Made by a program: the position numbers and the translations under genes
The notes under the pieces: generated by a model
Database searches by the model: none
The model's input: the letters and a program-made list of their open reading frames with translations, nothing else
Told to the model about the DNA's origin: nothing
Assembly (NCBI GenBank): GCA_001839685.1
Contig: MLAK01000218.1
Span: forward strand, 102,817 to 129,317
Reading direction: 5' to 3'
Length of the DNA stretch: 26,501 nucleotides
Origin: Tritrichomonas foetus
Lineage: Eukaryota; Parabasalia; Tritrichomonadida; Tritrichomonadidae
Shown: piece by piece, positions 1 through 8,118 of the stretch
Position numbering within the stretch: the first letter of the stretch is position 1
Layout of the letters: each line of letters starts with the position of its first letter

Positions 1-288
1 CTTATCCATGTAAATACTCTCAAAAATCAAGGATATGTCGCATATGTGTGGGAAAAAAGTAGATTTTCATTTTCAATGGAATAGACGATTATAATGTATT
101 CAAAACAATAAGTATTTCTAAAAAAATTGCTTTTTTTATTAAATCGAAGAATATCTCAAAAATAAAAAGACAAAATCTTTTAATATTTTGGATATATTAT
201 TTTTTAATTATGCTAATTATATGGAGAAAATATAAATAAAATCATAAGCGTAGAAGCATAGGTTGTGTACTTTTTATAGGAATCAATC

Positions 289-301
289 AAAGGTACTCCG
301 G
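289..301 (+). repeat. Left terminal inverted repeat of the element
   Basis: AAAGGTACTCCGG is a perfect reverse complement of 1450-1462. It directly abuts the target duplication AATCAATC at 281-288. Confidence 0.75.
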
Positions 302-681
302 TTTAAAAAGCTACCAATTAAATTACATCATTTTGGAATATTGTAAAAATAAGAGTTAAAATATTGTAAATTTATTTTTATAAAAGATTTGGTCTTACCA
401 AAAGTTGGATAGAGATAATTTTTTATTATTACACATATTTCACAATTTTTCAGAATATATTCAAACTTTCAATACATTATTTTGAATAATATCTAGAAGT
501 TATTGATTCACCACTTCTGTTTTAAGTCCCTTTTCTTGGGATCTCGATGGGCGCATGACATTGATATAAATCGTTTATAAATGTATATAAGATACTGGTA
601 TTATGACAAGCTTCATCAATTGGAAGTTTCCCTAATATCCACAAATTTGAAATAAGCTTTCAAATATTCATTTGGATTCAT

Positions 682-778
682 AAAAATAATCTCATTATTT
701 CATAAAAACACCAATCTCATGAACCTGTGTAACAATGATGATTATTTCACAAAAATAATCTCATAAAAATAATCTCTC
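682..778. repeat. Three copies of a 14-bp AT-rich repeat inside the element
   Basis: AAAAATAATCTCAT occurs at 682-695 and 751-764. A third copy, AAAAATAATCTCTC, follows in tandem at 765-778. The repeats lie in the interior of the TIR-bounded insertion and may be subterminal or slippage-derived. No function is claimed. Confidence 0.5.
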
Positions 779-1356
779 TCTAATATCGGCACAGAAAGCG
801 GAACGTTGCATAAAACATTGTCATGTCGCAGAATAAGGATCTCTTTTTGAATCTCTGGGTCAAGATCATAAGATTGTGATTTTGAATATATTATCATTTA
901 TTTCCGTTTTTCCAAAATGGAAATAATTTGATAGTGAATGCACGCAAAACACTCATATCTTCTTTCACAGTCTATTTTTTTCCGGATAAGTACCGAAAAT
1001 AAAAAATTAAAAATTTCAAATCACAATAAAAAAAAATTCAAAAGACAGATTTTTAATTAATTTAAACGATAAGAAGCAGACAAGTGGTATTTCATCATAA
1101 CTGGATTGTAGGCAATTCGCTTGGTTACAACTCCCGCAAAAACGAAAATCAGATAATTTGCTGTATTGAGTCACGCAGGAAGTTTTGGAAGTCTGTTTCT
1201 GTCCCGATGATGTGAATGATTCTGCTGCCTCCTTTGCCCGATTTTGACGCTCTTTGGTTTATTTTTAAAAGAAATTTCGAAAATTATTGATTTTTGAAAA
1301 TAACATTTTTCTTCGACTTTTCTGAGATTTCGCGGTTTAAAACCATCAGGTATCAT
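742..1356 (-). pseudogene. Broken - strand reading frames inside the transposon-like element
   Basis: Three overlapping or consecutive - strand open stretches look more like coding sequence than chance, but none is a full gene. They are 1356-1171 (61 codons from ATG, basic), 1258-1016 (80 codons without ATG, containing the Cys-rich string FRFCGSCNQANC), and 897-742 (51 codons from ATG, containing YDLDPEIQKEIL). They lie in different frames, so frameshifts would be needed to join them. They all read inward from the right end of the element, as a transposase or passenger gene would. I recognise no family. The alternative is chance open frames in an AT-rich region. Confidence 0.3.
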
Positions 1357-1449
1357 GCGATTTTTACGCCCTGATATTAGCGCTCAGAAATGTTGGCTCA
1401 CTGCGGTGAAAAAGCTAATTTACTGTTTTTCCAAATAACGTATTTTCAG

Positions 1450-1462
1450 CCGGAGTACCTTT
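1450..1462 (-). repeat. Right terminal inverted repeat of the element
   Basis: CCGGAGTACCTTT mirrors 289-301. The second copy of the target duplication AATCAATC follows at once, at 1463-1470. Confidence 0.75.
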
Positions 1463-1907
1463 AATCAATCCCAGATTTTTAAAAGGAGAAAATAAAGTTT
1501 AATTGCGAATAATTCTTTTTTCCAAGAGAAAAAGTATTACCTGAATTAGAAATCAATAACTTTGAATGGTCTTATTAATTGGTCAATTTTCAACAAAATT
1601 TACTGATCCTACGTCAATTTCTGAAATGATAGAACAACAATGTCCTGGACATATCGATGAATTAGCTTCAATATGTAGCTTATGTGATATCTATCGAGAG
1701 GCAATAAGATTCATTTGAGCTGAGATTGAGTATAAGGCTAGTGAGAATTAATATTAATTCTATCAAAATTTCACATAACATGTCTGCTTGGTTCCTTCAT
1801 TAAATATGCGAGAAGACCCTTCGCCCATGAATCTATTTTGAAATTTTAATATGTCATTATATATTATGTATCTAATACATTCAAGAAGTTAATTGAAAAT
1901 TTGTTTT

Positions 1908-1934
1908 GGGATTAATCCCCGAGTATCGATACTC
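1908..1934. repeat. Two back-to-back perfect palindromes
   Basis: GGGATTAATCCC (1908-1919) and GAGTATCGATACTC (1921-1934) are both perfectly self-complementary and are separated by a single C. They could be binding sites for dimeric proteins or chance. No gene is adjacent. Confidence 0.5.
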
Positions 1935-3460
1935 AGATTCTCTCACAAATTTCAATTCTTTGATATTTACCATTTTAAGCTACACTAAGTTAGTAATAAA
2001 TACAAATGCAGCAAAAGTGAATCAACCACTTTGATGAAGGAATCACGATTTCGACTAAAATGTCCCTATTTACTCAAAACACGATTCCTTGATTTATTAT
2101 TTACTTAATTTTATTATTACTGCCTATATTATTTTCGGACATAGTTTTAATGAATATGATATTGAGTTCACACTAGTCATAAAAACATAAGATACACATA
2201 AATATGGTAACATAGATTGCCATCTAAACGGCGTATCAATTCATATAGACTAAAAATCTATATAGCTAGTAATCCAAAATAAGATATTATGAAAATTACT
2301 AATTGCAATTTCACATATAATTGACAAATATCTTCTGACTAATGACAGTTATGTTTCAAAAATAGTTGTAGTTTCACATCATTTATAAATTTTTGAGTTG
2401 AAAATGTCAGTATTGTTCTTATTCCCAAGCGGTCATGTAATTATCATATAAATTGGAGACTACAGTCTTTGGTTGACATGGGAAGTGATATTAGGTACAT
2501 TTTTCAACGTATATATCTTCACTGAAGTGTATTTATGTGATTAGTTAAAAATAAAGTTTGAATAATATATATGGTTAAGAATCTCAGTGTTAACTTAATA
2601 GAGACCATGTGGAAAATATTAGAGCATTGAAAATCTGGAATTACCATATTCAAAATCTATAAAACGTAATAGAAAAAGTGGAAAAATTGAATTCATGTGG
2701 AATTCCCATGGGGAATTGAGTACAGCCCAAACTTTTTGGCAAATAACTCACAAATTTTCTATAAATAAAATCTAAGCATTTGAAAAATTAATTATTTTTT
2801 TTTAAATTTCCATTGAAAAATTAAGTAAAATGCAGGAAAGAAATCGAATTTTCTCCAATTGAAACAAAAAATTAAACTGTTATGTATTGTAAAACTTTCG
2901 TCTTTTTATGAATATAATACGAGTAGAAACAAAATGGAGCATATTGGTGATTTAATTCATTTTTCAAAAATCGTGCTTTTTTTTGAGAAACTTTGGTATC
3001 TATCGAGTTCGATAGTCAATCAAAATCATTACTATTCAATTGAGTGTATTCAATCTTTTTCATCAGATATTACTTATTTGTTTCTATTTTCATATAATGA
3101 ATTTGGGAACAAAGGGTTCAATTCAGTAACATTAGTTTATGCATATGAATGATTGTAATCAACCAATTGATATTCAAGCATCGAATTCAAAAACTAATAT
3201 TGCACATCCTTGATCAAAACTCTGCCACACAATATTTCTTTCAATTCCAAGTCAATTATATCATTATAAAATACAAAAAAATATTCAATTTTGAGTAATT
3301 CTAGATGGAGAGAGTTTATTCTCAAACTTTCCTTTTTAAACGGTCTCTAACATGATATTCCTATTTAACTTCTGATCATTATTCGTATTTGTCATAATAC
3401 ACCCATCATAATTAAATATATTATTTGTGAATAATGACGATCAAATCTATTCAATTATAA

Positions 3461-3545
3461 ATGCCATTTTATTCCATTATAATTTTACTGAGTTTGTGAA
3501 CATAAATAGCGCCGATAATTATGCCATTTTACTCCTGTAGAATTT
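3461..3545 (+). promoter_or_regulatory. Direct repeats upstream of histone H2A
   Basis: ATGCCATTTTATTCC (3461-3475) and ATGCCATTTTACTCC (3521-3535) are 14/15 identical and exactly 60 bp apart. Weaker similarity continues about 10 bases downstream of each. They end roughly 125 and 65 bases before the H2A start codon. The position fits a shared histone-gene promoter element, but function is inferred only from repetition and location. Confidence 0.45.
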
Positions 3546-3586
3546 CAATACAAAATAAATGATTTCACTTCATGACCTCCTCCAGT

Positions 3587-3591
3587 TCATT
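3587..3591 (+). promoter_or_regulatory. Trichomonad-type initiator (TCATT) of H2A
   Basis: TCATT matches the trichomonad Inr consensus TCA(+1)Y(T/A). The predicted +1 A is at 3589, giving an 11-base leader to the ATG at 3600, which is the usual spacing. Confidence 0.55.
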
Positions 3592-3599
3592 TTCCAAGA

Positions 3600-4004
3600 A
3601 TGCCAGCCAAGAAAGGTGTAAAGAAAACAGCTACCAAAACCGCCGTTGATGGTGAACGCCAACATCCAAAGACAAGATCGTCACGTGCCGGTCTTCAATT
3701 CCCAGTCGGACGTCTCCACCGTTTCCTCCGTGAAGGACGTTATGGAGAGCGTGTTGGTGCAGGCGCCCCAGTTTTCATGGCCGCCGTACTCGAATATCTT
3801 ACAGTCGAAGTTCTCGAACTTGCCGGTAACGCTGCCCGTGATAACAAAAAGACACGTATCTCACCACGCCACATCATGCTCGCAATCAGAAACGATGAAG
3901 AATTGAACCAACTTCTCTCAAACATCACAATCGCATCCGCAGGTGTCGTTCCACACATCCACAAGGTCCTCCTTGGTACAACCAAGAAGGGCAAGGAAGA
4001 ATAA
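3600..4004 (+). CDS. H2A: Histone H2A (canonical)
   Basis: 134 residues, the normal length for a core histone. A basic N-terminal tail ([13 protein letters not shown]) is followed by the H2A fold signature [17 protein letters not shown] at about residues 30-46. Next come the helix 2 region [24 protein letters not shown] and the docking region [20 protein letters not shown]. The C-terminus is short and basic (GTTKKGKEE) and has no SQ(E/D) motif, so it is not an H2A.X type. It also lacks H2A.Z-like changes in the docking region. Codons are more C/G-ending than in neighbouring genes, typical of high expression. An Inr lies 11 bases upstream, and the stop codon forms TAAA. No H2B partner is found within the 2.1 kb upstream. 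The identification is secure. Confidence 0.97.
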   Translation: MPAKKGVKKTATKTAVDGERQHPKTRSSRAGLQFPVGRLHRFLREGRYGERVGAGAPVFMAAVLEYLTVEVLELAGNAARDNKKTRISPRHIMLAIRNDEELNQLLSNITIASAGVVPHIHKVLLGTTKKGKEE

Positions 4005-4005
4005 A
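4002..4005 (+). terminator. UAAA poly(A) signal overlapping the H2A stop
   Basis: The stop codon plus the next base gives TAAA, the form described for trichomonad polyadenylation signals. T-rich sequence with another TAATAAA follows within 25 bases. No metazoan-type histone 3' stem-loop is visible. Confidence 0.4.
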
Positions 4006-4412
4006 AAGCTTCCACATTTTTGTTTTAATAAACATCCACGCCATATTCATCATCACTTTTTTATCCCTTTTTTGACTTTTCCTCTTGTGAAAAACACCTC
4101 TCGGTCATGCATATAAAATATTTATTGAATTTATATTTTTGCGTCTTGAAGATTTTGGTGAATTCCAAAAGGAATTTTTATGTGGAGTCGTTTTGGTTCC
4201 ATAGAAAACTTAATACTTAAGGTGTTGAAAAAAAACTATGAGTTTAGATAAAGTTAAATATTCGGTATTCTTAATAAACTGGTGCTTTCGTTGGGAATGA
4301 ATTACAACAATGAATGATAAAATATTTTCTGATGATATTTGGTCAATTTTATGAAATTGAATGAAATAAACCAAATAAAGACATAAAAAGTTGAGTATTA
4401 TTTCATAAAAAA
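4006..4412. other. Intergenic spacer between H2A and the Sam50-like gene
   Basis: About 400 bases of AT-rich sequence. I see only the 3' flank of H2A and, at its right end, the promoter of the next gene. Confidence 0.5.
4403..4407 (+). promoter_or_regulatory. Trichomonad-type initiator (TCATA) of the Sam50-like gene
   Basis: TCATA fits TCA(+1)Y(T/A). The predicted +1 A is at 4405, 8 bases before the ATG at 4413. Confidence 0.55.
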
Positions 4413-5609
4413 ATGTATAAAATTAAAGGAAAGACAACCCCAGAGTTTGTTGCAAACGAACTTTTACTTGATGAGCTCAATAGAATTCGAAAAGAGAAGA
4501 TCCCATTTGCTCAGAAAAACGAAGAAGCTCAAAAACTCGCCAAAAAATTAAGTTCAATTTCCTCCGTCAAGTCAGTTGAGATAAAACGAAGGTTTCCATC
4601 TTTCTATCGTTTCGAATTTTTGAATCCATATAGTGTAAAAGTCCATTCTTATAAAGGATTTTTGCCGCCATATTTTTCTGTCTCTAAAAGTTTTGATATT
4701 AACCTCGGATGGGCCAATTTTGTTGATTCCGAAAATGAGACAATCGAACTTGGCGCTCAATTTAAATCAATTCGACCACCAAAGTTGATAATGCATTATA
4801 ATATTTATGATTTGAAAAACGCCGACTTTTCACTTCACGAAAATTGCTTTTCAACGCTCAGAGTTTCTGTCTCAAATGAAACGCAATACGTTAAAAAGCA
4901 GCCAATTCGGATTTATTCATTTGATGTATTCTTCCATCCGAAGCATATGAATATGACTCAATTGGCTTCACTCTCAGTTGTTTCAGAATGTCATGAAACA
5001 TCTGCACCACTCACCTTTTTATTTGATCCTTCACCATATCTGAAAGTGTCATATAAACTTGAAAATAAGGCATTGAAAAACATCGTTTCATTTTCGAGTG
5101 AGTTTGCATGCCTTGTTTACAATAAAAAGAAGCAAAGAGCAAAGCCAATGGTGAAATTCATCACTACTCTTAAAAAGAAACTCGGCCTCGGTTTCAGCGC
5201 ATTTTGCACTGGAGGAATGTTGATTTCACGCTCGGCTGTTCCATTTGCTGAGAAATTCCAAATTGGCGGAATTGAACTAACACGTGGAATTGAGTCACGC
5301 GATCTTTGCATGCGGGCTAATAACTTCCCAAGTGGAAGTGATATGTTCGCATCTGGAACACTTGATTATTGTCCGGCCCTGGTTCCTAACGTGAATCCAC
5401 ACTTTTTCGTAAATGGTGCATTTTCAGCAAACCTTCAATCAAACAACATGTTTGATGTGGTTCCAAGGCTATCATCTGTCTTGAGTGTTGGAACAGGAAT
5501 TAAATTCCAATATAAAGGTGCAACGTTTGAAGCAAACGTGCAATTCCCATACAAGAAATCTGATCATTTGCACTTTTTGAGATTCCAACTCGGAGTTACT
5601 CCAATATAG
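4413..5609 (+). CDS. Sam50/Tob55-like Omp85 beta-barrel protein, probably hydrogenosome outer membrane
   Basis: 398 residues. The C-terminal half carries the Omp85/Sam50 barrel signature. PFAEKFQIGG at 277-286, followed by RG at 291-292, corresponds to the conserved F-x-GG...RG segment of the family (loop 6 motif VRG/LRG-like). After it come SDMFASGTLDY, the strand-like FFVNGAFSANL, SVGTGIKFQYKGATFEANVQFP and a final strand ending LRFQLGVTPI. The N-terminal ~60 residues are helical and charged and could be a reduced POTRA-like segment (SSVKSVEIKRRF). Sam50 inserts beta-barrel proteins into the outer membrane of mitochondria. In a trichomonad the site would be the hydrogenosome. There is no N-terminal presequence, as expected for a barrel. 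Family confidence is good; the POTRA assignment is weak. Confidence 0.75.
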   Translation: MYKIKGKTTPEFVANELLLDELNRIRKEKIPFAQKNEEAQKLAKKLSSISSVKSVEIKRRFPSFYRFEFLNPYSVKVHSYKGFLPPYFSVSKSFDINLGWANFVDSENETIELGAQFKSIRPPKLIMHYNIYDLKNADFSLHENCFSTLRVSVSNETQYVKKQPIRIYSFDVFFHPKHMNMTQLASLSVVSECHETSAPLTFLFDPSPYLKVSYKLENKALKNIVSFSSEFACLVYNKKKQRAKPMVKFITTLKKKLGLGFSAFCTGGMLISRSAVPFAEKFQIGGIELTRGIESRDLCMRANNFPSGSDMFASGTLDYCPALVPNVNPHFFVNGAFSANLQSNNMFDVVPRLSSVLSVGTGIKFQYKGATFEANVQFPYKKSDHLHFLRFQLGVTPI

Positions 5610-5896
5610 GGAATTCTATTTTTGGAATATTTTAATAAATCAATTCATATACGGTAACATTTATATCATAAATTTTATTGGTATTTGTCATGATTTCGTG
5701 GATCTTGGAAAATGCATTATTCAACGATTATGCTGAAAGTTCTTTTTCTCTCCTATTTTCATTCAATTAAGCATATGTATATAATAATTATCAAGTTTAA
5801 TCTCTATTGTTGATCGACATAGTTGTGAAAACTGAACTCTAAGCAGATGACAAATTGAATAAGATTTGATCACACAAAATAATCAATTATTCCCCA

Positions 5897-7435
5897 ATGT
5901 CACATAATTTTTCAATGGATTCAAACTTCATAGATTTTCAATTCATATTTCATATTTTGTCTCAATTTTTCCTCTTCTTCACAATTACATATCATCGAAT
6001 TGTTCCCAAATTGTGGCATATCGTACCTATCGTGCTTCAATTCAGTCTATCGTCGGTTAAAAAGAATACGTTAGATTTCAATCAAAAGCAATTTCGCGTT
6101 CTATCAATGAGTGAAGCCGGCAGTCCAAAAGCAGACAAACTTTCAATCGAAAATAATGGCGAGATTTACAATAATGAAGAGAATCTAAACACAGACATGG
6201 AAGAAGAAGCAGATGATGAAGGTGGCAATGAGGAGGAAGAAGAAGAAGGTCAAGAAAAAGCAGAACTTGATGATGTTATCGGTGACCCAATGGACAAAAT
6301 TGTTGGTGAGATGGGCGGAACTGCTCAACCATGCGAAGAAGAAGAAGAAGGTGAAAATCAAGGTCAAAGTCAAGGTGAAAATACAAGCACAGAAAGTGAA
6401 AATCATCCGGAAGAAGAATCTCATGTTAGTCCCAGACCACCAACTACAAGATCATGCAGGTCAGCTCGTACAAGACAGCGAAATTCACAGCCAGTCGATC
6501 AAGACGAAGTCAGTGGCGTATCAGCTCAGTTTTTAGCAGGCGAAAAAGTAACGTGTGAAGATCCAGACGTCATCGGCGCTGCAATCACGGATTTGGAGGA
6601 ACAGCGTGACGAAAACTTGAATAATGGAAATTTTGAGGATTCCGTCAAATATCACCGAGCTATTGAAAATGCTAAGCAGCAACAGCTGGACACCATCAAG
6701 AGGCAATGTTCTGCTGAAATGCAAGAAGATGTGAGCAGCAGGCGAGCCGAGACACAAGAATCTTTCGACAACTTTTTGAAAGATATGAAAGAAAGAGAAC
6801 AACAACTCGAAGACAAATTTGTTGAACAACAAAATGCTCTCAAAAGTCGACAAGAGAAAGATCTCGAAGATTTCGACAACGAGTGGAACTCTGAAGAAAA
6901 ATTGAGGCAATACAATAGAAGTTCTCAGCGTCTTCGAGTTCTTCGTACACAACAGGCTCTTTTATTGCGCACCAAAAGATTTGATGAAGCTGTACAAGTT
7001 TCCAAAATTGCTGATGGTGTGGCAGAACAAGAAACTCAACAAAACCATGAACACATGATTGCTGATTATAATATGTCACGTTCTATCGTTGAGGCGAAAC
7101 ATGCTGAAGAATTAGATACACTTTTACGCGCACAAGAAAATAAACGTTCGGAGTTTAAATCAATGCGAGAAATTATGTCAAGACCTTACCAAAATCGATT
7201 CTCTGCTCTCCAAATCGAAGAAAATATCGCGAAGGACCCAGAAAGGGTTTGGTTACGTCGTCACAGAAATGACCAAAACGATCTCACTTCAAGGCAATTG
7301 AAGAATTCTAAAGTAAATGTGCGACTAAATGTTGCTGAGTTTAATACTTTGCCTTTGCCTCCACTTCCAAGGCCAGGATCGACAAGAAAGTCAGTAAGAA
7401 GCAGCAGAGGTGATAAAACGCAGAAAACAGCATGA
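5897..7435 (+). CDS. Acidic and coiled-coil protein of unknown function
   Basis: 512 residues from ATG 5897, or 442 from ATG 6107 (MSEAGSPKADKL). The first 70 residues are F/L/T-rich and hydrophobic, look unlike the rest, and may be an untranslated leader that happens to be open. Upstream of 5897 a TCAAT core gives a 12-base leader; at 6107 a TCA directly overlaps the ATG. From about residue 70 the protein is very acidic with Glu runs (to ~175), then Ser/Arg-rich (RSCRSARTRQR), then a long charged coiled coil at ~210-430 containing RTQQALLLRTKRFDEAVQ. The tail has a Pro-rich stretch (LPLPPLPRPGS) and a basic end. It resembles in style the large coiled-coil families of trichomonads, which may be cytoskeletal. 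No enzyme domain is seen and I assign no function. Confidence 0.75.
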   Translation: MSHNFSMDSNFIDFQFIFHILSQFFLFFTITYHRIVPKLWHIVPIVLQFSLSSVKKNTLDFNQKQFRVLSMSEAGSPKADKLSIENNGEIYNNEENLNTDMEEEADDEGGNEEEEEEGQEKAELDDVIGDPMDKIVGEMGGTAQPCEEEEEGENQGQSQGENTSTESENHPEEESHVSPRPPTTRSCRSARTRQRNSQPVDQDEVSGVSAQFLAGEKVTCEDPDVIGAAITDLEEQRDENLNNGNFEDSVKYHRAIENAKQQQLDTIKRQCSAEMQEDVSSRRAETQESFDNFLKDMKEREQQLEDKFVEQQNALKSRQEKDLEDFDNEWNSEEKLRQYNRSSQRLRVLRTQQALLLRTKRFDEAVQVSKIADGVAEQETQQNHEHMIADYNMSRSIVEAKHAEELDTLLRAQENKRSEFKSMREIMSRPYQNRFSALQIEENIAKDPERVWLRRHRNDQNDLTSRQLKNSKVNVRLNVAEFNTLPLPPLPRPGSTRKSVRSSRGDKTQKTA

Positions 7436-8118
7436 AAATAATTGTGTTAGATTATTTATATTCATGCTTTCATCCGAATATTCGTTTCTTTTATTTATTA
7501 TTTAAAAAATACATGTGATCCAGAATTATTTTTGTTTCTTTATTCGACCTTAATCACAATATGTGGAGATCTCAATCATGAAAAATATGAAATCTTCTCA
7601 TCAATGAATTCGTTATTATATTGGGGATAGCATTTTCGAATTGTAATTACTTTTAAATTACATTGCAAACTCGAAATTTCTCGGATTCTGTAAAAATTAC
7701 ATTTGTGAGATAATAAAATAAAATTACATATTGCGGTATTATTCTGGTCTAGTGCATATAATAAATAAGATGTTGCTTGTGAAATCTCCAAAATTCTCGA
7801 AATGAATGCAATCATTTATATCAATCATTAAGTATTTATTTGGTCTTATTCACTCAATAGGAAGCCAAATAATAATTTAAAAAGTATGATGACGATCATC
7901 AGAATCAGAACTTTGATCGTTAATTAAATGATAATGACCATTTAAACGCATAAAAAGTAAACTTAATTTTCAAAGTATTCATACGAATATGAGCTAAATA
8001 AATGAAGAAAAAGTTTTTTATTCAAGCTTCATTCACAATTTAATTTGTAAGGTCAAATTTATCGACCATATATTTACCTATATTTTATTAATAAGGTGAA
8101 ATTTATCCCTCTCAAAAA
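7436..8118. other. Intergenic region upstream of the ankyrin gene
   Basis: 683 AT-rich bases. A - strand open frame at 7576-7815 (79 codons) has no recognisable content and is taken as chance. GATGACGATCATC near 7889 is a small imperfect palindrome. A TCA core at 8112-8114 is a possible initiator for the ankyrin gene, with a 5-base leader. Confidence 0.45.

Larger units (their letters stand above)
289..1462. mobile_element. Non-autonomous or decayed DNA transposon with TIRs and 8-bp TSD
   Basis: A 13-bp perfect terminal inverted repeat, AAAGGTACTCCGG at 289-301 and CCGGAGTACCTTT at 1450-1462, bounds 1174 bp. The bases immediately outside both ends are the same 8-mer, AATCAATC (281-288 and 1463-1470), as expected of a target-site duplication. 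The TIR similarity fades into the interior with a shared AAAA stretch. No intact transposase frame is present; only broken - strand frames are seen at 742-1356. An 8-bp duplication is typical of hAT elements and is near what Merlin or MULE elements make. All of these classes occur in trichomonads as far as I recall, but the TIR sequence alone does not let me assign a superfamily. The boundaries are well supported; the class is not. Confidence 0.75.
1471..3599. other. Long intergenic region with no recognisable gene
   Basis: AT-rich sequence with no frame resembling a known protein and no RNA gene I can recognise. Notable bits are two adjacent perfect palindromes (1908-1919 and 1921-1934), a hairpin-like AATTCCC/GGGAATT pair near 2701-2720, and the H2A promoter repeats near the right end. 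An open frame at 2859-3152 begins at TTG; the first ATG, at 2934, gives only 72 residues. It has no recognisable content. Confidence 0.6.

Noticed and set aside
3005..3022. GAGTTCGATAGTC resembling a tRNA T-arm
   Set aside because: No flanking acceptor, D-arm or anticodon stem could be folded around it. No tRNA is visible in the window.
2859..3152. 97-codon open frame in the long intergenic region
   Set aside because: It starts at TTG; from the first ATG (2934) only 72 codons remain. Composition is hydrophobic and low-complexity, with no recognisable motif. At most a remnant.
7576..7815. 79-codon - strand open frame
   Set aside because: No recognisable domain, AT-driven composition, and no initiator close to the start.
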